In this document: positions 55,143 through 64,000 of the stretch, piece after piece | How positions within the stretch are numbered: position 1 is the stretch's first letter | Layout: every line of letters begins with the position of its first letter | Assembly (NCBI RefSeq): GCF_000715505.1 | Contig: NZ_JHEH01000002.1 | Span: forward strand, 203,312-267,311 | Source: Thioclava dalianensis | GTDB taxonomy: Bacteria; Pseudomonadota; Alphaproteobacteria; Rhodobacterales; Rhodobacteraceae | Length of the DNA stretch: 64,000 nucleotides | Reading direction: 5' to 3' | Notes under the pieces: model-generated | What the model was told of the DNA's origin: nothing | Database searches by the model: none | Seen by the model: the letters and a program-made list of their open reading frames with translations, nothing else | Made by a program: the position numbers and the translations under genes

Positions 55143-56999
55143 ATGATGAACCCGCGCCTGACAAAACTGCTTGGCAAAACCGGCTTTGGCCGCACCAATC
55201 GTATCGCTCGATTTGCGCGCGACGAGGATGGGGCGCTCATCTTGCTGAGCCTTCAGCTGCTCATCGTGATGCTGGTGATCACCGGGATAGCCATCGACCT
55301 TGTGCGTCAGGAAGAGCGACGCACCGTCATTCAGGCCACGCTCGACCGGGCAACACTGGCCGCAGCCGATCTCGATCAAACACTCGACCCCAAAGAGGTC
55401 GTAAAAGACTACATCAAGAAAGCCGGGCTTTCCTATCTCGACGTGGACCCCGTCGTGAAGCAGGGCCAATATGACGAGTACCGCCGCGTGACCGCTGAGG
55501 TCACCGACAACATGCCGACGATCTTCGGCGGGCTGCTCGGGATTAAATCGCTCAAAACCCTCGGCAAATCGCAGGCCGAGGAAGCGATCGGCAATGTCGA
55601 AGTGTCGATGGTGCTCGATATTTCGGGCTCGATGAATTTCAACATCTATCACGACTCTCAGACCAAGGTCGTTCAAACGCAATACGGCTACCAATACGAG
55701 GCCAACGCCTATGCGGGCACCTATCCCACCCGGATGGATCGTTTGCAGCCTGCTGCGGTCGACTTCGTGAAAGGCCTCTATGATCAGGTGCAGCCCCCGG
55801 GCTCGCCGGCGGGTCGCCTCTCGATTTCAATTGTGCCCTACAATCAGCAGGTCACACTGGGCTCCACCCTTGGCAATATCTACAACCTGAGCGACGACCA
55901 CACGAAAAACACCTGCGTGGATGTGCAGACGCTGGGCTTCAACTCGCTCGCGATTTCGCCCACGGACGAGCTGCAACGCACGATGTTTGGCGACAGCTTC
56001 GACTATAACGGCCAGAAACCGCAGTGGAATGTCGCGACAATGGCATCGAACCAGAACTGCAAGGAAAACAGTTCGTCGTCGGTGATGGCTTTCGAAGATG
56101 ACGAGCAGGCCACCATCAACAAGATCAACCAGCTCTCTCCGGGCGGCGATACCGCCATCGATATCGGCGCGCGCTGGGGCCTTGCCCTGCTCGATCCGAG
56201 CGCTCAGCCGGTCTCTCAGGCGCTTTACAACCAGAACAAAATCGGCCCGGCGATGACCAGCCACCCAATGCAATACGCTGACGCAAGCACGACAGCCGAC
56301 AAAACAGCGCTCAAGATCATGGTCCTGATGACGGATGGTGAGAACACCCGCTCTTTCTCAACCAAGATGCCATATCGAACGGGACCATCGGGGTTCTTCT
56401 CAACGACGAACGACACCACATTCTCGGCCAATAACACCAACGATCTGTACTGGTTTTCCCAGAAGCGCGAGGACGATGGCCTTAGACCGTATTACCGCTT
56501 CCAAGACAAGAAATGGCTGGCCAAAAACGAGATCGGCACGACCAAGCAGGTCTGTCAGAGAAAGTGGGTGAGCCGGGGAAGGCACGGAGGATATTGGAAG
56601 GATGTCTGCACCGAGGAATTCGTGGCGCTCGATCTCTACTCGATCACGTGGCAAACGATTTGGAGCAAGAACTACTCGCTGCAATACGTCATTCGGAAGT
56701 TCCTAGTTCCGCCGCGTGAAGACATCGACGGAGCAGACGAAGCTACGATCTATGACGAGATGGCGATCCAGTCACAATTCGCCACCAAAAACGCGAACTT
56801 GAAATCCATTTGCGATCTCGCGAAATCCAAGGAGATCAAGATCTTCACGATCGCGGTCGATGCGCCTGACTCGGGCAAGCAGGTCCTGGACGACTGCGCG
56901 TACCGTCCGTCATTCGCCTATGACGTCTCATCCGACAACCTCGCGGATGCGTTCAAATCGATCAACTCTTCGATCAACGCCTTGCGCCTGAGCAACTGA
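55143..56999 (+). CDS. TadG-like pilus assembly protein with von Willebrand A domain
   Basis: A 618-residue protein. The N-terminal TadE/TadG-type segment is DEDGALILLSLQLLIVMLVITGIAIDLVRQEERRTVIQATLDRATLAAAD, a single helix followed by the Leu/Ala-rich region typical of minor pseudopilins. A VWA domain begins at VEVSMVLDISGSMN (the DxSxS metal site) at about residue 158, and LMTDGENT is the second acidic element. It is followed by two TadE-like genes, so the three probably act together at the cell surface. No tadA/B/C or cpa genes are in the window. Confidence 0.85.
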   Translation: MMNPRLTKLLGKTGFGRTNRIARFARDEDGALILLSLQLLIVMLVITGIAIDLVRQEERRTVIQATLDRATLAAADLDQTLDPKEVVKDYIKKAGLSYLDVDPVVKQGQYDEYRRVTAEVTDNMPTIFGGLLGIKSLKTLGKSQAEEAIGNVEVSMVLDISGSMNFNIYHDSQTKVVQTQYGYQYEANAYAGTYPTRMDRLQPAAVDFVKGLYDQVQPPGSPAGRLSISIVPYNQQVTLGSTLGNIYNLSDDHTKNTCVDVQTLGFNSLAISPTDELQRTMFGDSFDYNGQKPQWNVATMASNQNCKENSSSSVMAFEDDEQATINKINQLSPGGDTAIDIGARWGLALLDPSAQPVSQALYNQNKIGPAMTSHPMQYADASTTADKTALKIMVLMTDGENTRSFSTKMPYRTGPSGFFSTTNDTTFSANNTNDLYWFSQKREDDGLRPYYRFQDKKWLAKNEIGTTKQVCQRKWVSRGRHGGYWKDVCTEEFVALDLYSITWQTIWSKNYSLQYVIRKFLVPPREDIDGADEATIYDEMAIQSQFATKNANLKSICDLAKSKEIKIFTIAVDAPDSGKQVLDDCAYRPSFAYDVSSDNLADAFKSINSSINALRLSN

Positions 57000-57058
57000 T
57001 TGCGGTGCGGGGGGCGAGCCTCCCCCACCCTTTTACGAACCAGAACCGGACAGCACCC

Positions 57059-57667
57059 ATGAGCAGCCAAATCTACCCCTCTGAGACGCCGCCCGCCGCC
57101 CGAATGCGCGCCGCGTTTCGGCATGACGAAGAGGGCGCGGTCACGATCCCCTCGCTGATCTGGCTCGTGTTCTACTTCTTTTTGATGTTCTCGGCGGTCG
57201 AGATGTCGGTGATGATGATCAAGCAGACCTTGCTTGATCGCGGCGTCGCCATGACGGCCCGGGTGATGCAGATCGGCATTTCGCGCAAACCCGATGAAGC
57301 GGTGCTCAAGAAATCCATCTGCGACAATGTCGCCTTCATCGGCGATTGCATGCAAAACCTGACGGTCGAGACCTTCTCGGTCGATCAGGCCGACTGGACC
57401 TCCACGCTCTCGGGTCATCCGCTGAACTGCGAATCCAGCTCGGATAACACCGAGGACACCCCGCCCACCGATCCCAATCTCGAATATGGCACGGATGACG
57501 AGTTGATGCTCATGCGGGTCTGCCTGCGCGTCAAACCGATGATGCAAGACAACTTCATCTCGAAAGCCCTGACCGCCGCCTGGCCGTGGGGGGATCGCTA
57601 TGCGCTGGTCGTGACCACCGCTTTTGTCAACGAGCCGCGGGTTTCCTCGGCGGGGAGTGGAACATGA
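57059..57667 (+). CDS. TadE-like pseudopilin-type protein (first)
   Basis: A 202-residue protein with the short basic N-terminus, then DEEGAVTIPSLIWLVFYFFLMFSAVEMSVMMIKQTLLDRGVAM, the hydrophobic TadE helix with its conserved Glu. The periplasmic part contains six Cys, which may form disulfides (CDNVAFIGDC, NCESSS, RVCLRV). ATG 57059 has GAACC-rich spacing but the ORF start at 57005 is unsupported. Stop overlaps the next start (ATGA, 57664-57667). Confidence 0.8.
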   Translation: MSSQIYPSETPPAARMRAAFRHDEEGAVTIPSLIWLVFYFFLMFSAVEMSVMMIKQTLLDRGVAMTARVMQIGISRKPDEAVLKKSICDNVAFIGDCMQNLTVETFSVDQADWTSTLSGHPLNCESSSDNTEDTPPTDPNLEYGTDDELMLMRVCLRVKPMMQDNFISKALTAAWPWGDRYALVVTTAFVNEPRVSSAGSGT

Positions 57668-58368
57668 TCATGGCAAAATTTCCCGAAATGGCACGCTCTG
57701 GCCAATTCCTGCGCCGCATGAGGCTCTTTCGCCGCGACGAGACCGGTTCGGTCGCAATTGAGGGCGTTTTCGGATCGGTTCTGTTGATCGCCTGGCTGCT
57801 CGTCTCGTTCCAGGTCTATGACGCCTTCAAGCTGCGCTCTGCCGCGACGCGTGCGACCTTTACGGTGGCCGACATGCTGTCGCGAACACGCGAAGAGATC
57901 GGTCCGAAATATGTAGCAGGAATGGAAAAGGTCTTCGCCTTCCTGACCCGTGCAAACAAACCCAACCAGACATGGCTGCGCGTGACGCTCTTCAAATGCA
58001 AGGCCGAGCCCGACGACGACTCAAGCGTGACCTATTGTGACGGCAAGAACAAGAAATTCACACTCGACACGGGGAAGGATGGAAAAATCGCGTCCTATGT
58101 CTATCCGCCCAGCGCCGCCCAACCCTACACGCAGGCCGGGCTGAATGCCGAAGCCGATCGCATCCCGATCATGGCCATCGGTGACATGGCCGTGCTGACC
58201 GAGACGGTCTATCACTTCAACCCGTTCCTCGACATCGGCGACAGGGGGCTGAGCTTTGACAACGGCAAGACCTGGACCCAGATCGGGCTCAAGACCGGCC
58301 TGCCTTTCTCGACCTTTGTCGTGACGCGCCCGCGCGAGCCGCGCATTGTGTGGAACGCCGATAAGTAG
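57664..58368 (+). CDS. TadE-like pseudopilin-type protein (second)
   Basis: A 234-residue protein. The N-terminal RRDETGSVAIEGVFGSVLLIAWLLVSFQVYDAFKLRSAATRATFTVADMLSR is the TadE signature: charged leader, Glu five residues into the helix, then a coiled segment. The rest is a soluble beta-rich part with no recognised domain. Co-translated with the preceding TadE-like gene. Last of the three-gene set. Confidence 0.8.
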   Translation: MIMAKFPEMARSGQFLRRMRLFRRDETGSVAIEGVFGSVLLIAWLLVSFQVYDAFKLRSAATRATFTVADMLSRTREEIGPKYVAGMEKVFAFLTRANKPNQTWLRVTLFKCKAEPDDDSSVTYCDGKNKKFTLDTGKDGKIASYVYPPSAAQPYTQAGLNAEADRIPIMAIGDMAVLTETVYHFNPFLDIGDRGLSFDNGKTWTQIGLKTGLPFSTFVVTRPREPRIVWNADK

Positions 58369-58507
58369 CGCCAAAGCTGCGGGCTGTGCGCCCAGTGACA
58401 GGATCTGTGTCGGGGCATGATGTTGCGGCCCGGCACAAAACGCTTACCTGAGGGGCATCCCAAAGCCGCGTCAAAGCGGCCGTCCTTTCCCTGTCAGGAG
58501 CGCTTTC

Positions 58508-59419
58508 ATGTCGATCCGTCCCGTACTTGAGACCCGCAAGTCCCAGCCCTTTGTTGAGGGGGCCGGCGTGCATCTCCACCGCGCCTTCGGCTTTCAAGAC
58601 CCCTCCGAGGCCGACCCGTTTCTGCTCTTCGACGATTTCCGCGGCGATCACCCGTCCGATTACAGCGCGGGCTTTCCGTGGCACCCCCATCGCGGGATCG
58701 AGACGATCACCTATGTGCTCGCCGGTGAGGTCGAGCATGGCGACAGCCTTGGCAATCGCGGCACGCTCGGCGCAGGGTCGGTGCAATGGATGACGGCGGG
58801 TTCGGGCATTCTCCATCAAGAGATGCCGCGGGGAAATGCGGCGGGGCAGATGCATGGCTTCCAGCTTTGGGCCAACCTGCCCTCCGATCTCAAGATGACC
58901 GCGCCGCGCTATCAAGACATTCAGGGCAGCGATATTCCCGAGGTCACCGATGACGATGGCACGGTCGCGCGCATCATCACCGGAAAGTTCTGGGGCCAGA
59001 GCGGTCCGGTCGACGGGATCGCCGCCGATCCGCAATATCTCGACATCTCGATCCCGGCAGGCGTGAAGAAGCGCTTCAAAGTCGACACCTACCGCCAGAC
59101 CTTCGCCTATGTGTTTCAGGGCGCGGCCGCCTTTGCCGACGCCTCTGCGCCCCAAGGGGTGCTGTTGGAAAAAGAGGTGCGCGGGCAAGAGGTGAATATT
59201 CGCGACATGTCCGGCAACCGCACGCTTGTGCGCTTTGGCACGGGCGATGAGATCGTCGTGCAGGCCGGAGCGGAAGGCGTGCGCTTCCTGCTGGTCTCGG
59301 GCGCGCCGATCCGCGAGCCGGTCGCGTGGCACGGCCCCATCGTGATGAACACCCGCGAAGAGTTGATGACCGCGATGGCCGAGCTGCGCAACAACACCTT
59401 CATCAAGCCCGCCCATTGA
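58508..59419 (+). CDS. Pirin family protein
   Basis: A 303-residue bicupin. The metal-binding N-terminal motif is FPWHPHRGIETITYVLAGEVEHGDSLGN and the partner GSGILHQEMP supplies the third His and a Glu. Pirins include quercetin dioxygenases and redox-sensing regulators; which applies here is unknown. ATG 58508 is preceded by a GGAG ribosome site. Ends near a stem-loop shared with the convergent aminotransferase gene. Confidence 0.93.
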   Translation: MSIRPVLETRKSQPFVEGAGVHLHRAFGFQDPSEADPFLLFDDFRGDHPSDYSAGFPWHPHRGIETITYVLAGEVEHGDSLGNRGTLGAGSVQWMTAGSGILHQEMPRGNAAGQMHGFQLWANLPSDLKMTAPRYQDIQGSDIPEVTDDDGTVARIITGKFWGQSGPVDGIAADPQYLDISIPAGVKKRFKVDTYRQTFAYVFQGAAAFADASAPQGVLLEKEVRGQEVNIRDMSGNRTLVRFGTGDEIVVQAGAEGVRFLLVSGAPIREPVAWHGPIVMNTREELMTAMAELRNNTFIKPAH

Positions 59420-59427
59420 GGACAGAC

Positions 59428-59455
59428 CCGGGGGAGAGGTTCGCCGCTTCCCCGG
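59428..59455. terminator. Stem-loop between convergent pirin and aminotransferase genes
   Basis: CCGGGG (59428-59433) pairs with CCCCGG (59450-59455) across a 16-nt loop between two convergent stops. No T-tract, so termination strength is uncertain. Confidence 0.45.
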
Positions 59456-59456
59456 C

Positions 59457-60647
59457 CTATCCCTTGATCTCGGCCACCGCGTCGAGAATGGCCTCGGCGA
59501 TATAATCGAGATCAGGCCGCGTCAGCCGCGCAGGCAGGCGCGTGTCACAGGCCCGCATCAGCATCGCGCGGGTCTGCGGCAGCTCGGGCAGATCGCTCAG
59601 AAACTGCCAGTTCCAGAACGCCCGCGCGTTATCCGTGCTCAAGCCAAAGATCGACAGGCTCACGCCGCGCGCCTTGGAGGCGGCCTGCAAGGCGCGGGCC
59701 TCGTCGTCGCTCCACGCGCCGGTCAGGTTGAACTGCAGGGAGTCCGGGGCACGGGTCTCGGGGTCCAAGGATGGCGGCACCGTAATCCAGTCGCAGCCAT
59801 TGAGGCGGCCTGCCACGTAATCATGATTGGCCCGACCGTCGCGCACCCGGCGCTCCAGCTCGGCCAGTTGCGGGCGGATCACGGCGGCAGAGAGGTTCTG
59901 CATCCGGCAATTGTAAAGCGGCAGCTTGTTTTGCCAGTGATGGAAGCTGTTTTGCAGCCCGGGATGCTTTTTCCAGTTATGCTCATAGGCGCCCGACATG
60001 ATCACCGCGCGCGCCGCGAGTTCAGGATCGTCGGTCACCAAAATGCCGCCCTCGCCCGCATTGAGCAGCTTGTAGGACTGGAAGCTGAAACAGCCGATTT
60101 TTCCAATCGTCCCGATCTTGCGCCCATGCCACAGCGTGCCAAGGCTATGCGCGGCATCTTCGATCACCGGCACGCCACGCGCTTCGGCCAGCGCCATGAT
60201 CGCATCCATATCCGAAGTGTGACCGCGCATATGGCTGATCAGGACCGCCCCGATGGAGTCGTCGAACTTGGCTTCGAAATCGGCCAGATCGATGCGGTAA
60301 TCCAGCCCGACCTCAACCAGCACGGGGTCGCAATCCGCATGCAAGATCGCGGAGGGCACGGCGGCGAAGGTGAATGCGGGCACCAGCACGCGCGCGCCGC
60401 GCGGCAGATCCAGCGCCTTGAGCGAGAGGAACAACGCCTGACTGCAAGAGGAGACCGCCACCGCGTAGCGCACCCCCATCATCGCGGCGAATTCCGCCTC
60501 GAGCTTGGCCACGGGCGCATCGTCAGAGGTATAGCGGAACAGATCGCCGCTCATCAGCAGGCGGTCGATCTCGGCGCGCGCGGCCTCCGGGATGGGTTCG
60601 GCATCGTAGCAATTGGGCGCTGTCTGTCCGTCACGGGGCATGGGCAT
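59457..60647 (-). CDS. DegT/DnrJ/EryC1/StrS family aminotransferase
   Basis: A 396-residue PLP enzyme of the sugar aminotransferase fold. AVAVSSCSQALFLSLKAL is the cofactor phosphate site, VIEDAAHSLGTLWHGRKIG the ring-binding Asp region, and GCFSFQSYKLLNAGEGG holds the Schiff-base Lys. Members aminate keto sugars for polysaccharides or antibiotics. There is no sugar gene nearby, so the substrate is open. ATG 60647 used. Confidence 0.9.
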   Translation of the reverse strand: MPMPRDGQTAPNCYDAEPIPEAARAEIDRLLMSGDLFRYTSDDAPVAKLEAEFAAMMGVRYAVAVSSCSQALFLSLKALDLPRGARVLVPAFTFAAVPSAILHADCDPVLVEVGLDYRIDLADFEAKFDDSIGAVLISHMRGHTSDMDAIMALAEARGVPVIEDAAHSLGTLWHGRKIGTIGKIGCFSFQSYKLLNAGEGGILVTDDPELAARAVIMSGAYEHNWKKHPGLQNSFHHWQNKLPLYNCRMQNLSAAVIRPQLAELERRVRDGRANHDYVAGRLNGCDWITVPPSLDPETRAPDSLQFNLTGAWSDDEARALQAASKARGVSLSIFGLSTDNARAFWNWQFLSDLPELPQTRAMLMRACDTRLPARLTRPDLDYIAEAILDAVAEIKG

Positions 60648-60778
60648 AAATCCTGAAACTCACTTTCAGGATTTATTTATACTCCCATCCGCATAAGAGG
60701 AAATGAAACTTTCATGAAGAGGCGGGATGCGCGGCCTCTCGCCCAATGTCTTATGACACTGGCGGGGCGTGCGATCCC

Positions 60779-62077
60779 TCATTCGCCGAGGAATCGCGCC
60801 TTGAGCGCTTGGGCGTTCTCGTGAATGCGAGCGCGGTCCTCGGCAAGTGGCAGGCTGCTCTCAGCCTGCTCGGCGGCGCGAAGCGCCTGCTCGGCTGCAG
60901 GGCGTCCAAAATGGTCGGGCTCCATATCTGCGAGCGCGCTCAAAACCTGCTGCAAGCGCCAGGCGACCTCGAACTGGCCTGCGCCATCGCGTGCGATCGC
61001 GGAGAACGCATCTTCCAGAAGCTGCGCGGGCGGCAGATCAGACACATAGACCCGGTCATGGCGGGCCTTGACCCGATGCGGCGGATGCCAGCTTGCCAGC
61101 ACCCGCACGAGCCGCCCCAGAATATCGATCCCCGTCCCCGGATCGTTGATCCCGGGCGAGAGCGCGCGCGAGGCGATCTCGGCCAGCGCGATCAGGCCAA
61201 ATTGCGGATCTTGCTCAAAATCGCGGTCGTGATTGACGGCAAAGGCCTCGAGCAATCGCTCTTCCATCTCGGCATGCGCATGGGCGTCTTGCGGCAGCGC
61301 GTCGCAGAGCACCAGATCAGCGGCGCGATGCACGAAGACGCCGGGCCGCGCGCAAATCCAGATCCGGCAGTCCTGCTCCTCAGCGACCGCTTGCAGCTTA
61401 GAGATATCGACATACTGCACATGGCCCGTCCGGTCGGGGCTCACAGACCAGACACCGACGGGGGCGTCCTGCCACGGCTGGCCGCCCAGCCACGGATCGG
61501 CGCAGCGCGAACGCAAGGCCGCGTCGGCTGCGATCTCGACGCGGCCAATCACATCGCCCAAGCGGCCAAACTCACTCAGATGCTGCACCCAGCGCAGCAG
61601 TGAGATGACGACGATCGCCACCACCCCGATCGTCACCAGCAGCAGCAAGAATCGCCCCGACGGGCCGTAGATCCCGGTTTCAAGCGCAATGATGCCCACC
61701 AGCGAGAACACGAAGGCCCCGATGAAACTGGCCAATACGTTCTGGGTGATCCGGTCGGACTGCATCAGCTTGACCGCCCGCGGTGTCGCGGCCGTCTGGG
61801 CCGAGCCGAAGGCCGTCACCATGATCTGCAGCGAAAAGGTCGTGACCGTCAGCATGGCCGTCGCGATGATCTTGAGGATCGGCTCGACAGAATCGACCCC
61901 CATCTGGATGCTCAACTCATCCGGGATCAGATAGCCCACCCCGGCAGAGGCAAGCGCGGTGAGCACGCCAAGCAACCCGAACGCCGTCACGCGCACCCAG
62001 ATCTGGCGCAAGATGATGCGGATCCGCCAGCGCAGCGTCGAGAGGCTGATAGCCTTTATCGCTTTGTCATCACTCAT
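60779..62077 (-). CDS. DUF2254 family membrane protein
   Basis: A 432-residue protein. Four hydrophobic segments lie in the first 165 residues (for example ALASAGVGYLI, ILKIIATAMLTVTTFSLQIMVTAF, and FLLLLVTIGVVAIVVISLL), then a cytoplasmic domain with ASRALSPGINDPGTGIDIL, the conserved family motif. Function unknown. Its start overlaps the stop of the M48 protease gene by ATGA (62074-62077). Confidence 0.88.
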   Translation of the reverse strand: MSDDKAIKAISLSTLRWRIRIILRQIWVRVTAFGLLGVLTALASAGVGYLIPDELSIQMGVDSVEPILKIIATAMLTVTTFSLQIMVTAFGSAQTAATPRAVKLMQSDRITQNVLASFIGAFVFSLVGIIALETGIYGPSGRFLLLLVTIGVVAIVVISLLRWVQHLSEFGRLGDVIGRVEIAADAALRSRCADPWLGGQPWQDAPVGVWSVSPDRTGHVQYVDISKLQAVAEEQDCRIWICARPGVFVHRAADLVLCDALPQDAHAHAEMEERLLEAFAVNHDRDFEQDPQFGLIALAEIASRALSPGINDPGTGIDILGRLVRVLASWHPPHRVKARHDRVYVSDLPPAQLLEDAFSAIARDGAGQFEVAWRLQQVLSALADMEPDHFGRPAAEQALRAAEQAESSLPLAEDRARIHENAQALKARFLGE

Positions 62078-62844
62078 CCGCTCAAGCCCAGAGTTGGAAC
62101 GAGATCATGGCCCTTCAGAGTGCCGGATTTAAGCTCCGCCACCGTCTTGCGCACGACATCGAGGCGCAGCGCATTGGCCGGGTGCGTGCCCAGAACCGTC
62201 TGCGAGGGCTCGGGCAAACGCTTGAAAAAGGCCGCCCCCTTGAGTGGGTTATAACCCGCATCCCATGTGATGATCGTGCCCAGCCGGTCGGCCTCCAGCT
62301 CGTAATCCTGCGCATAGAGGCGGCTGCCAAGCTCTGCCCCGGCCCGCCGGGCCTCTTGGACCGTGCGTGCATCGGCGCCTTGCGCCTGCACCATCATCCC
62401 CAAAAGTGTGGCGCCCTTTTGCGCATCGCGCTCGCGTTGGGCGATATGGCCTGCGATGTGATGGGCAGCCTCGTGACCCAGCACAAATGCCAGCTCATCA
62501 TCGGAATTGACCTCCGCGATCATCGCAAGCGTCACCCCGATCACCGGGCGCCCGCGCCGATCCACGGTCTGAAACGCATTGGGCGGCAGCTCGACGCGGT
62601 CATCGACGACCAGCCGGTAATCGCAATTGCGCTGAAGGCTGAAGGCACGACACTCCGCCTCGATCACAGGTTCCATGCGGGTTGTCACCCGCACCAGCCG
62701 ATCCACGGCCAGACGCGCCTGCTCGGCCTGTTGCTTGGAAATCGGCGGGCCAGCTGCGACATCGGGCGAGACGGCAGGCACGCACCCTGACAGGGCCGCA
62801 ATCAGCAGCGCCGGTAGAAGAAAGATAAGGCGCAGCTTGGTCAT
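62074..62844 (-). CDS. M48 family metalloprotease lipoprotein
   Basis: A 256-residue zinc protease. Signal peptide with lipobox ALSGC (Cys21). The zinc site is LGHEAAHHIAGH (HEAAH) with the third ligand Glu in YELEADRLG, the hallmark of M48. Family members such as LoiP and BepA act in outer-membrane quality control, a plausible role here. Translationally coupled to the DUF2254 gene. Confidence 0.92.
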   Translation of the reverse strand: MTKLRLIFLLPALLIAALSGCVPAVSPDVAAGPPISKQQAEQARLAVDRLVRVTTRMEPVIEAECRAFSLQRNCDYRLVVDDRVELPPNAFQTVDRRGRPVIGVTLAMIAEVNSDDELAFVLGHEAAHHIAGHIAQRERDAQKGATLLGMMVQAQGADARTVQEARRAGAELGSRLYAQDYELEADRLGTIITWDAGYNPLKGAAFFKRLPEPSQTVLGTHPANALRLDVVRKTVAELKSGTLKGHDLVPTLGLSG

Positions 62845-62969
62845 TGTCTCTCGGTCAGGATCACTGGGTTCGCCTGTAGTCTAGCGTCTCGGCGCGCGCA
62901 TGCCAGCCCGCCCGGAGAATTGAAGAGATTTCGCTTCCTGAGGGCGCGATGCGGCGCTAGCATAGTGAC

Positions 62970-63239
62970 ATGTTTACCATTGAACACGAATTCGACGCCA
63001 CCGTGATCACCCTCGTCGACGAAGGGTCGGATCCGCGCGACTATCTGCAAGAGGATGTGACGATCACCTCTTTCGAGGATTGCGTCGTCGTCGAACAGCT
63101 CGACGATCAGACCGATCAGGTGCAGACCATCACCTTCTCGCATGCGCAATTGCGTGAGTTGGCCGCGGCGCTCAACCTGCCCGAAGGGGTCTATCGGTTG
63201 CGCCAGTCCGGCGAGACGAGCCCCGCGAAGCCCGAGTAA
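62970..63239 (+). CDS. Small acidic protein of unknown function
   Basis: An 89-residue cytoplasmic protein rich in Asp and Glu (DATVITLVDEGSDPRDYLQEDV, VVVEQLDDQTDQ) ending in a basic-Pro tail. No domain recognised and no membrane segment. It has its own start at 62970, 125 bp after the divergent protease gene. It may belong to a conserved family of Rhodobacterales proteins, but I cannot name it. Confidence 0.6.
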   Translation: MFTIEHEFDATVITLVDEGSDPRDYLQEDVTITSFEDCVVVEQLDDQTDQVQTITFSHAQLRELAAALNLPEGVYRLRQSGETSPAKPE

Positions 63240-63251
63240 CGCCGCTCCCGC

Positions 63252-63500
63252 TCAATCGAGCCGGAACACCTTGTCGCGCGCCTGCGCCCCTCGGATCAGT
63301 GTGAGCCGGGTCCGGGCCACGCCAAGGTTTTTAGCCAGCATCTTTTGCACCGCCGCGTTGGCCTTGCCGTCTTCGGGCACGACGGTGACATAGGCGCGCA
63401 ACCCCGTCTCACCCTCGACAATCGCATTGCGCGAAGCCTTGGGTGTCACCCGCAGCGCGATTTCAGTGCCAGACACCGCATATTTCGAAAGATCCGTCAT
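63252..63500 (-). CDS. DUF167/YggU family protein
   Basis: An 82-residue protein. EIALRVTPKASRNAIVEG, LRAYVTVVPEDGKANAAVQKMLAKNLGVART and LIRGAQARDKVFRL match the YggU/DUF167 fold, a small alpha/beta domain of unknown role. 13 bp from the convergent small-protein gene. Confidence 0.9.
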   Translation of the reverse strand: MTDLSKYAVSGTEIALRVTPKASRNAIVEGETGLRAYVTVVPEDGKANAAVQKMLAKNLGVARTRLTLIRGAQARDKVFRLD

Positions 63501-63608
63501 CGCGTTGCAGCATACCGCGCACAGTCTCTAGGGCAAGAAAGCACGGGCTCTGCGGTTGCAATCAGAACTAAGCCGTCCGATATCGAGAGCTGCAAACTGG
63601 AGACGCCG

Positions 63609-64000
63609 ATGACCGAGATCCCGACCGTGAACCCCGCCACCCGCAATCAGGCGGCCCTCGATTTCCTGCTGTCGCGCCGTTCGCGTCCGGCCAAGACTTT
63701 GGTTGCGCCCGCGCCCGACGCAGATCAGCTCACCGAAATCCTGCAAGCCGCCGCGCGCACCCCCGATCACGGCAAGCTGGAGCCATGGCGCTTTGTCGTT
63801 CTCACCCGCGCCGCCGCGCAGCGGTTGGGTCGTGAGGCCGAGACCCGGGCCGCCGCTCAGGGCCTGCCCGAGGATCAGAGCGCCAAGGCCGGCAAGCAAT
63901 TTTACGACAGCCAGCTTTGCGTGGCGGTGCTGTTCTCGCCCAAACCGTCTGAGAAAGTCCCCGAGCTGGAGCAGCTTTTCTCGGCAGGCGCGGCCTGCCT
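63609..64000 (+). CDS. Nitroreductase family protein (partial, 3' end outside window)
   Basis: The first 130 residues of an FMN-dependent nitroreductase. ALDFLLSRRSRPAKTLVAPAPDADQLTEILQAAARTPDHGKLEPWRFVVLTRAA has the Arg-Arg-Ser flavin-contact segment and the H-G-K-x-x-P-W-R phosphate site, which resemble YdjA-type small nitroreductases. The gene continues past the window end. ATG 63609 chosen. Confidence 0.88.
   Translation, partial: MTEIPTVNPATRNQAALDFLLSRRSRPAKTLVAPAPDADQLTEILQAAARTPDHGKLEPWRFVVLTRAAAQRLGREAETRAAAQGLPEDQSAKAGKQFYDSQLCVAVLFSPKPSEKVPELEQLFSAGAAC

Overview
The window is GC-rich chromosomal DNA, almost certainly from an alphaproteobacterium of the Rhodobacterales (Rhodobacteraceae/Paracoccaceae, for example a Thioclava- or Paracoccus-like genus). 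Evidence: the nrdR-ribD...ribE-ribB-ribH-nusB order, a RibB whose GTP-cyclohydrolase-like half has lost its zinc cysteines, MmcB and DUF6324 proteins, dnaG-rpoD, a succinoglycan-type exo locus, and a tRNA-His lacking the usual extra 5' G. I see no rRNA, CRISPR array, transposase or prophage gene.

Region 1 (1-7.7 kb) is the highlight: a complete lasso-peptide biosynthetic cluster. A 46-residue precursor gene, absent from ordinary ORF lists because of its size, is followed by B1 (RRE), B2 (leader protease), C (lasso cyclase), an HPr-kinase-like kinase and an ABC exporter. From B1 onward every junction is a 4-bp start/stop overlap. A nucleotidyltransferase and an ExoO-like glycosyltransferase diverge from it. 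The predicted core has Gly1, a ring-closing Asp9 and a C-terminal Ser, the residue that homologous kinases phosphorylate and homologous nucleotidyltransferases decorate in paeninodin and pseudomycoidin. This is a predicted, apparently uncharacterised, decorated lasso peptide.

Region 2 (7.7-17.3 kb) is an exopolysaccharide locus resembling succinoglycan exo genes (ExoP, ExoM, ExoA, ExoL, ExoQ, ExoK, ExoO types). The lasso cluster lies inside it. Region 3 (17.3-20.8 kb) holds an ECF sigma/anti-sigma pair, a secreted DUF4394 protein and an aldo/keto reductase.

Region 4 (20.8-28.6 kb) is a putrescine/polyamine uptake and catabolism regulon: an FAD oxidase, a PotFGHI-type transporter, a GntR regulator and a class III aminotransferase. 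One operator motif occurs on both sides of the regulator gene. Region 5 (28.6-34.1 kb) has an EmrAB-type efflux pair with MarR, and a YeiH-type membrane protein with a divergent LysR regulator.

Region 6 (34.1-40.4 kb) has a CheB-CheR-PAS-HWE hybrid kinase, a single-domain response regulator, a short LOV blue-light protein, tRNA-His, DUF6324, MmcB, a candidate small RNA (6S-like) and a small membrane protein. Region 7 (40.5-49.6 kb) is the riboflavin operon with nusB and nrdR, split by oppositely oriented capsule genes (KpsS, an outer-membrane export lipoprotein, KpsC).

Region 8 (49.7-64 kb) holds housekeeping and mixed genes: YjbQ, a lipoprotein, RpoD, DnaG, three TadG/TadE-like pseudopilin-type proteins, pirin, a DegT-type aminotransferase, DUF2254, an M48 protease lipoprotein, small proteins and a partial nitroreductase.
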